Shown here: positions 11,001 through 22,925 of the stretch, in pieces
How positions within the stretch are numbered: position 1 is the stretch's first letter
Layout: each line of letters begins with the position of its first letter
Assembly (NCBI GenBank): GCA_028571685.1
Contig: CM053140.1
Location: forward strand, 148,785,701-148,849,700
DNA: 64,000 nucleotides
From: Heterohyrax brucei
Lineage: Eukaryota > Chordata > Mammalia > Hyracoidea > Procaviidae
Direction of reading: 5' to 3'
Made by a program: the position numbers and the translations under genes
Notes under the pieces: model-generated
Databases searched by the model: none
What the model was told of the DNA's origin: nothing
Seen by the model: the letters and a program-made list of their open reading frames with translations, nothing else

Positions 11001-13099
11001 TTTTAAGAGGCAATACAGGACACACCATCCAGAAACCTATTCAGTTAGGGAAGGCACAAAACTCAACAAAAGCTGTAATTTTAAAAGAAGTGACCCAGTG
11101 ATCACATCATGAAAACTATGATCTCATCACATTAAAAACAGGGACGTACTACAGTGGTTATAGTCCTACAAGATAAGGAAGTTAGTAATAGATATAGAAG
11201 TTAAAATTGAGTTTAAACGTAGATTATTAAAAGGGATCATAAAAGTAGCCATAAAACACAATAAAGATGCAACACATCAAATCAAGAAGCGTAATACAGG
11301 AGTCTTAACAAAGCCAGTACAAAACTGACTCTGAAAAGGGTGAAAAATTAACTCATAAAGAATATCCCGGAACGGAATATTAAGAGCAACAGAGAAAACA
11401 CCAACGCAAAAATAAACACATCAAAGTGACAGTACTAAACACATACTGATCAACAATTACATTAAATGTATATGGATTGATTTGTCCAGTAAAGAGAAAA
11501 TGAGTGACATCTTGGATCAAAAGACATGATCCGTCTAGATGTTGCTTACAAGAACAACTTAGACTTAAAGATATGAACAAACTGAAAATTACTAGATGGA
11601 ATAATATATACCAAGCTAACAATGTACAAAGAAGGGCAGATGTAACAAAACTAATCACAGATAAAGTAGATTTTAATGTAAAATTCATCATCATGGACAA
11701 GGATGGACAGTATTTACTGCTGAAAGGTTCAAAACACAAGCAGGACTTAACAATATTAAATATGCACCCAATACTAGAGCATCTAAATACGTTGAAGAAA
11801 CACTGACTGCCTTCAAAAAATGAGATAGATCACTCCACAATAAGTGAGAAACTTCAACACTCCTCTTTCAGTATTGGACAGATCTTCTAGAAAAAAGTTC
11901 AGTAAAGACAGAGAAGATCTTTTTGCCATGATTAACCAACTAGACTTCATCAACATATACAGAACTTTCTAGCCATCAGCAGATAACTACAACTTCTCCA
12001 GTGCATATGGAGCCTTTTCCAGAATGGACCATGTGTAGGACATAAAGTAAATCTCAACAAAATCCATATCACTGAATTATTGCAAAGCATCTTCTCAGGC
12101 TATAAAGTCATAAAAGTCAAAATCATTAGCAAAAAAAAAAAAAAACATAGGTATAAATTGTAACTCATGGAAACTGAACAACATTTTGCTCAGAAAGCCA
12201 TGAGTTATGGAAGAAATCAAAGATGAATTAAATATATTTATAGATTCAAATGACAATGAAAACACTTCCAACCAGAACCTATGGGCTACAGACTAAGCAG
12301 CCCTCAGACGTCCGTTTATCTCTGTAAATGCAAGTATCTGGAAGGAAGAACCCAAAAGAAAGTATTAATCCAACAGCTTAAACAAGTAGAAAGAGAGTAA
12401 TAGATGAACCATTCAGTCACCAGAAGAAAACAGACCATAAAGATTAGAGCAGAACTAAATGAATTAGAGAATAGAACAAATGAAAAAACTGATAAGACCA
12501 AAAGACGGTTTTTCAAAAAGATAAACAAAATAGAAAAATCATTGGCTAAACTTACTGAAAAAAAAAAAAAAAACAGGAAAGGAAACATAACCTGAATAAG
12601 AAATTAAATGAGAGATGTTCCTACAGATCCAACAGAAATAAAAAAATATCATAACAGAATACTACAAAAGACTGTACTCTAACAGATTTGAAAACCTAGA
12701 GGAAAGGAACAAATTCCTAGATTCATATAACCTACCGAAACTGCGACAAGGTGAAGCAGAACAACTTAATAAACCCATCACAAAGGAAGGGATTTAAAGT
12801 CATCAAAAAGCTGCTAACCAAAAAAAGCCCTGGTCCAGATGGCTTCATGGCACGATTCTATCAAGGTTTAAGTGAAGAGGTAACTCCAATACTTCTGAGA
12901 CTATTTCATAGCATAGAAAGGGATGAAATACTCTCAAATTCATTCTGGGAAGCCAGAAAACCCTGATACCACAGCCAGGGAAAGATCCAACAAAAAAAAG
13001 AGAACTGCAGACTGATATCATTAATGCACCTAGATGCCAAACTCTCCAACAAAATCCTTGCCAATAGAATTCAATAACATAACAAAAATCAATTCGTCA

Positions 13100-15104
13100 G
13101 ATCAGGAACTACACAAGGATGCCCACTCTCACTTCTCCTACTCAACATTGTGCTAGAAGTTCTAGCCAGAGCAATTAGACAAGAACAAGAAATAAAGGGC
13201 ATCTGCATCGGCAAAGAGGAAGTTAAAATCTCCCTGCTTGCAGATGATATGATTGTATATGCAGAGCATCCCAAGGAATCTATAAGTAAACTACTCAAAC
13301 TGATAGAAGAGTTCAGCAAAGTCTCAGGATACAAGATAAACGTAAGTAAATCAGTAGGATTCCTTTATATCAACAACGAGACTGTTAAGGAGGAAATTAT
13401 CAAATCAATGCCATTTACGATAGCCCCTAAGAAGATAAAGTACCTAGGAGTTAATCTAACCAGAGAGATAACAGACCTTTATAAAGAGAACTACAAGCTT
13501 TTACTACAAGAAACTAAGAGAGACTTAGATAAATGGAAAAACCTACCCTGCTCATGGATAGGAAGACTTAACATTGTGAAAATGTCTATTTTGCCCAAAG
13601 CAATTTATTTATATAATGCAATCCCAATACAAGTTCCAGTGTCATTTTTTAATGAGATGGAAAAACAAATCACCAATTTTGTTTGGAAAGGGAAGAGTCC
13701 CCGAATAAGTAAGGTACTACTAAAGAAGAACACACTGGGAGGCCTCTCATTACCCGACCTTAGAACATACTACATGACCACAGTGGTCCAAACAGCCTGG
13801 CACTGGTACAAGAACAGACAGATGGATTAATGGAACACAATTGAGACCCCAGAGATGACACCATCTACCTATGGACAGTTGATATTCGACAAAGGCCCTA
13901 AGACATTAAACTGGGGTAAAAACAGTATCTTCAACAAATGGTGCTGGCAAAATTGGTTATTCACCCGCAATAAATTGAATCAAGATTCATATCTTACACC
14001 TTATACAAAAAGCAACTCCAACTTGATAAAAGACCTAAATATCAAACCTAAAACAATAAAGCTCATCCAAGAAAAGGAAGGAACATACACAATGAGGACA
14101 GGCTCCAAAATCTGTCAAAGAAACCACAATCAACAGAAGAGAAAATAGATAAATGGGAACTATTAAGAATCCAACACTTTTGCTCATCCAAAGACTTTAT
14201 TAACAGAATTAAAAGAACACCCACAGAATGGAAAAAATATCTGGCAACTCTCTGTCAGACTGACGCCTGATCTCCATAATCTATAAGGTACTATAAAATA
14301 TCAATAAGAAGAAGATAAACCATCCAATTAAGCAACAGGCAAAGGAGATGAACAGACATTTCACTAAAGAGGAGATTCAGGCAGCCAAAATACACATGCG
14401 GACATGTTGACGATCTTTAGTTATTAAAGAAATTCAAATCAAGACGACAATGAGATACCATCTCACCCCAACAAGATTGGCCATGATCCAGAAAACACAA
14501 AATAACAAATGCTGGAGAGGCTGTGGAGAAAGAGGAACCCTTCTACACTGTTGGTGGGGTTGCAAAATGGTCCAGCCTCTTTGGAAAGCAATCTGGCGCT
14601 TCCTTCAAAAGTGGATATCGACATACCATTTGACCCAGTAATTCCACTACTTGCAATATATCCTACAGAATCAAGGCCTTTCACACCAACGGACACATGC
14701 ACCAGAATGTTTATCGCAGCACAGTCCACCATAGCAAAAAACGGAATCAACCCAGATGCTTAACAACAGAAGACTGGTACGTATGGTACATATGGTACAT
14801 ATACTCAATGGAGCACTAACCCACTGCTGTTGAGTCAACTGTGACTCATAGCGACCCTACAGGACAGAGTAGAAGTGCCCCATAGAGTTTCCAAGGAGCA
14901 CCTGGGGTTTGAACTGCCGACCTTTTGGTGAGCAGATGTAGCACTTAACCACTATGCCACCAAGGTTGCCAATGGAGCACTACGCAATGATAAAGAATAA
15001 CGATGATTCCAGGAAACATCTCCTATCCTGGTTTCAACTGGAAGGCATTATGTTGAGCGAAAGTAGTCAGTGACAAAAGGACAAATATTGTATGAGACCT
15101 CTAC
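13100..15104 (+). pseudogene. L1 ORF2 fragment, RT to C terminus (element B2)
   Basis: The longest intact stretch, 226 codons at 13150-13830, begins with [10 protein letters not shown]. It holds the RT active site as [13 protein letters not shown] (normally FADD) and continues through the thumb ([20 protein letters not shown]) to ITNFVWKGK. Later stretches at 13855-14148, 14450-14641 and 14509-14763 carry the C terminus. They include the Cys-rich [18 protein letters not shown] motif. Frameshifts and the AfroSINE insertion break the frame, and the normal stop is lost (CGACAAG). Confidence 0.88.
14819..14969 (-). mobile_element. AfroSINE, reverse, with 13-bp target duplication
   Basis: It is a 151-bp copy. 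The plus strand reads the reverse complement: GAGTCAACTGTGACTCATAG, GACAGAGTAGAAGTGCCCC, GTTTGAACTGCCGACCTTTT (B box), CACTTAACCACTATGCC (A box). Perfect duplications CAATGGAGCACTA lie at 14806-14818 and 14970-14982. It sits inside the ORF2 C terminus of L1 B2 and is therefore one of the youngest layers here. Confidence 0.95.
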
Positions 15105-15161
15105 GACAAGATCTCAAAAACAGACTTGTGTATAGAAGAAAAGACTCTTTGACAGCTGCAA

Positions 15162-15195
15162 GGGAGGGGAGGGAGGTAGGGCGAGAGGGGGAGGG
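15162..15195 (+). other. G-quadruplex-prone tract in L1 B2 3'UTR
   Basis: Six runs of three or more G within 34 bases, with short A/T/C spacers. This polypurine tract in the 3'UTR is a known L1 feature. The same tract is present in L1 E. Confidence 0.8.
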
Positions 15196-18100
15196 TTTAG
15201 TTCAGATAGTTGCTAGAAATCTAGTTGGGAGAAAGCGGTGATAGCACACATTAGGAGCAAGAACAACATTAAGTGGACTTCAGCATAACTTGAGTACTCC
15301 TTCCATCTTAACCTAATGTTGCAAGGATAGAGTAGCTGGGGCAGGGGGCAGGGGACCATGCTCTTAGGTGAAACTGAGACCAAAACTAGCGTTTTGCTAA
15401 GAGAGCTCTCTGCACCCCACATTGATGAGTGTTGTCTGGGGTCTTAAAAGCTGCCAAGCTGCTATCCGAGGATACAGCAAATGGTCCCAACTCAGCAGGA
15501 ACGGATGCCCACCTAGAACCAAAATGACATGCGGTAAAGACAATCTAGAAGACAGAGAGACTCACAAGAGTGGGTGCCTACATCGACTCTGGACTGGAAG
15601 AACTGGATGGTGCCCTGCCACCACCAGTGAAAGCCATGACGGAGCTCACAGAGAGGAGTCTCACTGGCAACATAAGAATAAAAAGGGGTTAATCCTGAGA
15701 TCTCCACTAAAAGACCTCAAGTGATAGTCCAGTGGTTTCGAGGTTCCTCTGAGAGCATGGCACCCGACCCTGATGCTGCCCTTACTCATAAATTCTAACG
15801 AAGGTCCACTCTTTGGACAAGAATGGATTGGACTTGGCAATGCAGAGTGACCATATATTGGATGCACTTTATGGTTCTATGCATCTATAGGATATCATCC
15901 TGCTGGCCTCTGGCTGGAGGAAGGAGAGTGAGTGGAGAGGAGGGGAAAGGAGGCTGTTGGGAGGATGAGACATGTATGGAGCAGAGAGGAATAGTGTGCA
16001 GTCACCGGACAGGGAGAGCAGTGGAAGCTGCATATAGGTGGGCATGTAAAGTCATACGGGAATGTACATTTTCACTCAGTCATGTTAAATAGAAAATAAA
16101 AAAATCAATTTATCATGACCAAATTGGATTCATACCAGGGATGCCAGGCTGGTTCAACATCAGAAAAACAATTAATGTTATCAACCACAGAAATAACACA
16201 AAATACAGAATCGCCTGATTTTGTCAATTGGTGCAGAAAAGCATTTGATGAAATCCAACACCCAACCATGCTAAAAACTCTCAGCAAAATATGAATAGAA
16301 GGCTAATTCCTCAGTGTATTAAGGACCGTTTATTCAAAGCCAACTGCCTACATCATCCTGAATGGAGAGAGACTGGAACAAGTCCCCTTGAGAACAGGAA
16401 CTAGACAAGGATGCCCACTTTCATCTCTCCTATTTAATGTTGTTCTAGAAGTTCTAGCCAGCGTAATTAGACAAGACCAAGAAATAAACTGCATCAGCAT
16501 CAGCAAAGAAAAGTAAAAATCTCCCTATTTGCAGATGACATGATTGTATGTGCAGAGAATCCTAAAGAATCCATAAATAAATTTCCCAAACTCATAGAAG
16601 AGTTTAGCAAGGTATCAGGTTACAAGGTAAATATAAGTAAATCAAGAGGAGTCCTTTAAATCAACAAAGAGATTATTAAAGAAGAAATCATTAAATCAAT
16701 ACAATTTACCCCCTAAGAAGATAAATACCTAGGAATAAATTTAACTGGAGATGTAAGAGACCTTTACAAAGAAAATTACAAGAAGTTACTATAAGAAACT
16801 AAGAGAAACTTACATAAATGGAGAAACCTACCCTGCTCAAGAATAGGAAGACCTAACATTGTGAAAATGCCTGTTTTACCCAAAGCAGTGTACTTATATA
16901 ATGCAATCCTAATACAAATTCCAGTGATGTTTTTTAACAAGACAGAGAAACAAATCACCAACTTTATTTGGAACGGGAAGAAACTTCAGATAAGTGAAAC
17001 ACTACCGAAGAAAAGGAACCAACTGGGAGGCCTCTCATTACCCACCTTTAGAACCTATTGCACTGTGACAGTTGTCAAAACAGCCTGGTTCTTGTACAAA
17101 AAGAGACATATGGACCAATGGAACAGAGTTGAGACCCCTGAGATGCCACCATCCTCCTATGAACACTTGCTATTTGACAAAGGCCCTAAGATTGTAAACT
17201 GAGGTAAAAACAGTCTCTTTAACAAATTGTGGTGGCAAAATTGGATATCCATCTGTAAAAAATTGAAACAAGACCCATATCTCACACCTTATACAAAAAC
17301 CAACTCAAACTGGATCAAAGACCTAAATATCAAATCTCAAATGATAAAGGTCATCCAAGAAAAAACAAGATCTCAGTGGAAGTTTTAATACACAATGTAG
17401 ACAGACTTCAAAATCAGTCAAACAAAGCACAATCAACAGAACAGAAAATGGTAAATAGGAACTAACAGTCAAACAATTTGACTCATCCAAAGACTTTGTC
17501 AAAAGAATTAAAAAAAAACATCTACATAATGGGAAAAAATATTTGACAACTATATATTAGATCAATGTTTGATTTCCATAATCTACAAGGTACTACAAAA
17601 TATCAACAAGAAAAGGATAAATAATCCAGTTAAGTGATGGGTGAAGGAGATGGAACAGTGCTTCTCTAAAGAGGATATGCAGTCAGCCAAAAGACACATG
17701 AAGAATTGCTCATGATTATTAGCTACTAAAGAAATTCAAATCAAAACTATGATGAGATATCATCTCAATCCAATAAGGTTGACGATGATCCAAATAAAAC
17801 ACAAAACAACAAATGCTGGAGAGGCTGTGGAGACATGGGAACTCTCCTACACTGCTAGTGGGATTGCAAAATGGTACAACCTCTTTGGAAAGCAATCTGG
17901 CACTTTGTTAAAAAGATGAAAATACATATACCACTTGACCCAGTAATCCCACTGCTTGGCATATATCCTACTGAAGCAAGGACATTTACACAAACAGATA
18001 CACGCACACGGATTCTTATCACACCACAGACAACAGTAGCAAAAATATGGAGTCAACTCAGATGCCCAACAACAGGTGAATGGACAAATAAACTATGGTA

Positions 18101-20295
18101 TATATACTCAATGGAACATTATACAATGATAAAGAACAATAATGATTTTAGGCAGCATCTCATAACTTGCTTTCAATTGGAAGACATTATGTTAAGCGAA
18201 ATTAGTCAGTAGCACAAGGACAAATATTGTATGAGACCCCTACTATAAGGACTTAAAAGCAGACTCATGTACAGAAGAAAAGACTCTTTGATGCCTGCAG
18301 TGGAGTTGAGGGAAGGAGGAGAGGCTTGGTTATAGATTAGGTACTTGATAGAAATTTGGTTGGGCGAAATCAGTGACAGCACACATTAGAAAGAAGATTA
18401 ATTTAATTGGACTACAACATAACCTGAGTACTCTTCCAATCTTTACCAAATTCTGAAAGGACAGAGTAGAAGGTGTGGGGGCCTGGGGACCATGATTTCA
18501 GGGGACCTAGAGGCCAATTGGCATAACTAGCTTATTGCTAATGGAGTCTTCTTCATCTCATATTGGTGAGTGGAGTCTGGGGTCTTAAAAACTAGCAAGT
18601 TGCCATCTGAGGTACACCAAATTGTCCCAATTCAGCAGAACAGATGATCACCAAGGACAACAATGACATGGGGGAAAGAGAACCCAGAAGACACAAAGCC
18701 CCATGTGAATGGATGACTACATCAACATGCAACTAGAAGAACCAGATGGTGCCTGGCCACCACCACTGACAGCTATCATGGGGCTCACAAAGTTGAGTGG
18801 CAACATGAGAATGAAAAGGGATGTACGCTGAGAACTCGACTGAAAGACCATAGTTGATAGTCCAAAGGCCTTGGGGCTCCCCTGGGTTCATGGCCCCTAG
18901 ACATGATGCTGCCCCTGTCCATAAATAATTACTGAGGTCAATTCCTTGAGCAGGAATAGACTGGACTCAGCGACACAGAGTGGCCACATTGTGTGTGCAC
19001 TTTATGATTCTGCGCATCTATAGTACGTAGTCCTACTGGCCTCTTAATAGAGGGGAATGGTGAGGGTGGGAGGAGGGGACAGGAAATTGTTAAGAAGATA
19101 TGACACGTATAGAACAGAAAGGAGAAATGTGCTGTCACCAGGAAAGGAGAGCATAAGGAACTGCAGATAGGCAGGCATGCAAATTTAGATTGTATTGTAA
19201 ACTCTCATTCAATAAAAAAAAAAAAAAAATCAACAAATATGAACAAGCACTTTACCAAAGAAAACACCCACATGGCTAACACACACATGAAGAAATGCTC
19301 AAGATCACTGGCCATTAGAGAAATCCAAATCAAATCTATAGTGGAATAGCATCAACAAAGTTGATGTCAATCCGAAAAAATATAAAATAATAAATATTGG
19401 AGACATTGTAGAAAAAACTGAAGCTCTACTACACAGCTAGTGGGAATATAAAACGGTATAGCCACTTTGGAAGTTGATTTGGTGCTTTCTTAAAATGCCA
19501 GACATTGAAATACTGTGTGATCCAGCAATCCCATTTCTTGGAATACACCTTAGAGAAATATGTGCTGCCGCATGAATAGATATACACGTACCCCACTGTT
19601 TACTGTAATGCTGTCCACAGTAGTAGAAACAATCAAAGTCCCCATCAACAGATGAATGGATAAGCAACCTATAGTATATTCACACAATGAAATGCTATGC
19701 AGTGATCAAGAACAATGATCTCAGGAAACATCTTGTAACATGGAGTCATCTGGAAGACATTATGCTGAGTGAAATTAGTCAGATGCAAGAGAGCTATATT
19801 GTATGAGATCACTATTATTAGAACTCAAGAAAAAGTTTAAGCACAAAAGAAAATAATCTTTGATGGTTACAAAGGGGGATAGGGTAGGAGAGTGGTATTC
19901 ACAGATTAGATAATATATAGGAAGATCGGGAGAAGGGCAGGACAGCACAGAGTAAGTTAGCCCAGCTGGAATATATCAAAATGTAAGAGGTTTTCTAATA
20001 CAACATAACATTTTGAAAGACAGAGTAGCAGGGACTGGGGTCTGGAAACCATTGTTTTAGGGGACATCTATGTCAACTGGCAAAATTAAGGTTTTTTTTT
20101 TAATATTTTGCAGCCCTCATTGGTGAGTAGCATCTGAGGTCTTAAAAGCCAGCAAACAGCCATCTATGATTAGCATCAACTGGTCCCAATCCACCTGGAG
20201 GAGAATGAAGGACATCAAAGACATGAGGACAATATTAGCCCAGGAGACAAAAGAGGCCATATGATCTGAGGGCTTCACCAACGTGAGATCAAAGC

Positions 20296-20460
20296 AAAAA
20301 CTCAGAACCACAGCCATTAAGTCAATTCTCACTCTTAGCGACCCTGTAGAACAGAACAGAACTGTGCCATAGAGTTTCTAAGGAGCAACTTGAGGATTTG
20401 AACTGCTGATCTTTTGATCAACAGACACAGTGATTACCCACTATACCGCCAGGGTTTTCA
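20296..20460 (-). mobile_element. AfroSINE, reverse
   Basis: The plus strand has GCCATTAAGTCAATTCTCAC, TTAGCGACCCTGTAGAACAG, GGATTTGAACTGCTGATC and a degenerate A-box complement ending CCGCCAGGGTTTT. It is nearly full length and lies inside the 3'UTR of old L1 D. Confidence 0.9.
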
Positions 20461-20675
20461 CCATAAGACCAGAGGAACTAAATGGGGCCTAGCCATAAAT
20501 AGTGATTTCCCTGACAAGGAACACAGTGTAGACTCCCTGAAGTAATGGAAGAAAAATGGGTACGCAGAACTAGAACTCTATTAAATCATCAGACTGGATG
20601 GTCCTACAGACTGAAGGGTCCCTGACACCAGACTCTGTTAGCTTAGAGCTGAAACCAAAGATTGGACTGGACTAT

Positions 20676-20833
20676 AAGACGTGGTGGCATAATGGTTAAG
20701 TGCTACATCTGCTAACCTGAAGCTCAACAGTTTGAATCCTCCAGGCACTCCTTGGAAACTCTATAGAGCAGTTCCACTCTGTCCTATAGGGTTGCTATGA
20801 GTCAAAATTAACTCAATGGCAGCGGGTTTGTAA
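20676..20833 (+). mobile_element. AfroSINE, forward
   Basis: GTGGTGGCATAATGGTTAAG (A box), CAGTTTGAATCCTCC (B box), CTTGGAAACTCTATAGAGCAG, then TATAGGGTTGCTATGAGTCA and a GGGTTTG end. TATAAGAC before and TGTAAGAC after the element are a probable short target duplication. It lies in the 3'UTR of L1 D. Confidence 0.9.
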
Positions 20834-21112
20834 GACATAGCGTGATGCCATTGAAGAGTGTACTTCTTGGCTTAAATATATACATGAGGCTATCTGAGCA
20901 CTTCCTGTCCAGAGGCAATATGAGAGGATGCTGTGGTACAGAAGTTGGTTGAATGAATGAGGCAATTACAAGGTGGAAAGTAGCAGTGTGCTGTCACAAG
21001 GTGTGGAGAACAGCTAGAGTTGCAGCACAGTGCATATCCAGGATTTTACTTAGCAAATTTACTTGGATCATAAACTTTCATTTAAGGCACAACAAAATGT
21101 ATTTTTAAAAAG

Positions 21113-21416
21113 TAATATACTTAGTGTTTCAGAAACAATGTATCTGTCATTGTTACTAGACTCCTAGGCCATTAGAATTTTCATTGTGTTAGCAGTTGTC
21201 CATATGTATCAATAATTTATTACATATATGTATGTATATACCGGATACTTTCTGCATTTTATGAAATACAGTAGATAATGTTTATAAGACAATAAAAGAT
21301 TAAATCAGACAATACCACAAAAGACAAAAATATCACAAGTTCTGTTCTACTGTACTGGAGAGGTGACATTTGAATTTGGAAAATGTGCAGATTTGTAAAT
21401 GGAGAAAAAGCAAAAC
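21113..21416. other. No gene or named repeat seen
   Basis: AT-rich spacer between old L1 D and an AfroSINE fragment. Confidence 0.5.
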
Positions 21417-21484
21417 AAATAGTTGCCCTTGCTGTGATTCTGACTCATAGCAGCCCTAAAGGACAGAGTAGAGGAATAGAACTT
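21417..21484 (-). mobile_element. AfroSINE fragment, reverse
   Basis: The plus strand reads TGATTCTGACTCATAGCAGC then CCTAAAGGACAGAGTAGA, the complement of the SINE 3' half. It abuts the 5' edge of an RTE copy. Confidence 0.7.
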
Positions 21485-22468
21485 TCCAACTGCAAAGAAT
21501 GGGAATTCCAGAACACTTACTTGTGCTCATGACGAACCTGTACATAAACCAACAGGCAGTTATTTGAACAGAATAAGGGGATATTGTATGGTTTAAAATC
21601 AGGGAAGATGGTGTCAAGGTTGTAGGAGTATTCCTTCACTATACTATCCAATCTGCACGTTGAACAAATGATTCAAGAAATTAAATCGTACAAAGAAGAA
21701 CACAGCATCATGACTGATGGAGGACTTATTAACAACTGTGACATGCAAATAACACAACCTCTGTTGATGAGAGAGAAGAGTACTTGAAGCACTGATTGAT
21801 GATGGTCAAAGACTATAGTGTTCACTATGCATTACACCTAAACATAAAGAAAAGAAAAATCCTCACAACTGGACCAATAAACAGAATTAAGATGAATAGA
21901 AAATAATGAAGCTATCAAGGATTTCATTTTTCTTGGATCCACAGTTGATGTTCACTGAAGTAACAGTCAAAAAAATCAAATGATACTGCACTGGGCAGAT
22001 TTGTTGCAAAGGACCTTTTCAAGTGTTAAAAAGAAAACATGTCACTTTGAGTACCAAGGTGGGCCTGATCCATGCTATGGTATTTTCAGTCACTTCATAT
22101 GTATACAAAAGCTACGCAATAAATAAAGAAGACCAAAAAAGAATCACTTTCTTTGAATTACAGTGTTGGCAAAAATACTGTAGACTGCCAGAAGAATGAA
22201 CAAATTTGTCTTTGAAGAAATATAATCAAAATGGTCTTTAGAAGCCAGGATGGTAAGACTTCATTTCACATACATTAGAAATGTTATCAGGAGGAACCAG
22301 TCTCTGATGAAGGACATCGTGTTTGTAGAGGGTCTATGAGAATGAGAAAGACACTCCACAGGATGGACTGGAGTGTGGCAAAGATTCTGAGGATGGTGAA
22401 GTGTTTTATTCTGTGGTACATGTGGTCACGATGAGATGGGACTGACTTGATGACAGCTAAGAACACTA
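21485..22468 (+). mobile_element. RTE LINE, 5'-truncated, forward (copy R1)
   Basis: This is the 3' part of an RTE (BovB-like clade) LINE. Decayed protein-level matches include a GSTVDVH-like block at about 21938-21960 and a C-terminal stretch that reads IRRNQSLMKDIVFGR near 22285-22330. The 3' end carries GGTCACGATGAGATGGGACTG, a relative of the AfroSINE 3' module. Copies R2 and R3 align to it over the same region. All three are dead. Confidence 0.75.
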
Positions 22469-22500
22469 CATAAAATATAAACTTCTTTGCTAGTTGTTAG

Positions 22501-22671
22501 AAATCCTGGTAGTGTAGTGGTCAAGTGTTATGTCTAATAACCAAATGGACACCAGTTTGAATCTGCTAGTCTCTTCTTGGAAACTCTGTGGAGCAGTTCT
22601 ACTCTGTCCTATAGGGTCACTATGAGTCTTGAAGGCACTGGGTTGGGTTTTTTGGTTTTTTTTTTTTTTTT
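22501..22671 (+). mobile_element. AfroSINE with 15-bp target duplication
   Basis: AAATCCTGGTAGTGTAGTGG starts the tRNA-like head. The body includes CTCTGTCCTATAGGGTCACT and the tail is a long T run after GGGTTGGGTTTTTTGG. TTTGCTAGTTGTTAG is perfect at 22486-22500 and 22672-22686. It landed just 3' of RTE copy R1. Confidence 0.95.
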
Positions 22672-22764
22672 TTTGCTAGTTGTTAGTCCACATATCATAA
22701 AAGATGTGCATTGTAATCAGTGACTAGTTACTTCACTTAATTTAGAGAATGTAAATGGCCTGTC

Positions 22765-22925
22765 ACTTCGATTAGTTCCCTTTGAGTCAATTCTGACTCA
22801 TGGGAACTCCATATATACACAACAGGATTACTATGTAGGACTTTCAAGGCTGTTACCTTTCAAAAGCAATAGTTAGGTCTGTCTTCTAAGGTACCCTTGG
22901 TTAGGTTAAGACAGCTAATATTTCA
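22765..22925 (-). mobile_element. Older AfroSINE subfamily, reverse
   Basis: The plus strand shows TTGAGTCAATTCTGACTCAT, then a segment with CTATGTAGGACTTTCAAGGC, CTGTTACCTTTCAAAAGCAA and GGTCTGTCTTCTAAGGTACC. This middle segment differs from the short subfamily and recurs near 40200 and 42300. The head is poorly preserved. Confidence 0.7.

Larger units (their letters stand above)
13100..16099 (+). mobile_element. 5'-truncated L1 'B2' inserted in L1 B
   Basis: A young L1 of 3.0 kb. It begins in the RT domain (GATCAGGAACTACACAAGGA) and ends in an A-rich tail. The target duplication reads AAAAATCAATTCGTCA at 13084-13099 and AAAAATCAATTTATCA at 16100-16115. These are identical except CG versus TA, as expected from deamination of a CpG. 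The sequence is much closer to L1 E than the surrounding L1 B is. It contains an AfroSINE at 14819-14969. Confidence 0.9.
11427..18250 (+). pseudogene. L1 ORF2 relic (element B), split by B2
   Basis: The first part (11427-13099) carries the endonuclease and the start of RT. The start codon has become GTG. An open stretch at 12751-12966 includes [15 protein letters not shown] of the RT N-terminal region. The second part resumes at 16105 in the [11 protein letters not shown] block. It includes an RT thumb stretch at 16861-17202 (MPVLPKAVYLYNAI, ITNFIWNGK) and the C terminus at 17871-18212 ([16 protein letters not shown]). Stops and frameshifts are frequent. The 3.0-kb break at 13100-16104 is due to L1 B2. 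Confidence 0.85.
9017..19216 (+). mobile_element. Full-length L1 'B', interrupted by L1 'B2'
   Basis: It starts with the L1 5' end (GCAGAGTCACGTTGGCAGAC, as at 24878 in L1 E). It runs through 5'UTR, ORF1 and ORF2 to 13099, then resumes at about 16105 in the same RT block. It ends with 3'UTR and an A tail at 19203-19216. Without the 3.0-kb B2 insertion it measures about 7.18 kb, nearly the same as L1 E (7.17 kb). It is more diverged than B2 and E. No clean target duplication joins 9016 to 19217. The flanks fit an insertion that removed part of the target L1. Confidence 0.85.
19217..21112 (+). mobile_element. Old L1 'D': ORF2 C terminus and 3'UTR, possible rest of A
   Basis: It begins right after the A tail of L1 B at the ORF2 HFTKE block (AAGCACTTTACCAAAGAA). 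It continues through the C-terminal Cys-rich region (GCCACTTTGGAAGTTGATTT) and the GACATTATGCTGAGTGAAAT block. The 3'UTR runs to about 21112, ending near CATAAACTTTCATTTAAGGC. Its age resembles element A. About 1 kb of ORF2 between A's last base and D's first is absent. Two AfroSINEs interrupt the 3'UTR. Confidence 0.8.

Noticed and set aside
11380..12588. 119- and 90-codon minus-strand frames with apparent membrane segments
   Set aside because: They are antisense to L1 B ORF2 and reflect the same composition artefact.
19217..19240. TCAACAAATAT after L1 B compared with TCAACAAAATAT before it, as a target duplication
   Set aside because: Twelve host bases separate the 5' copy from the start of L1 B, and the similarity ends at once. 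Part of it is also expected from the L1 ORF2 sequence itself.
20660..20835. Functional tRNA gene reading of the SINE heads
   Set aside because: A- and B-box-like motifs are present, but the cloverleaf is not maintained and the element continues into SINE body and tail. These are tRNA-derived SINEs, not tRNA genes.
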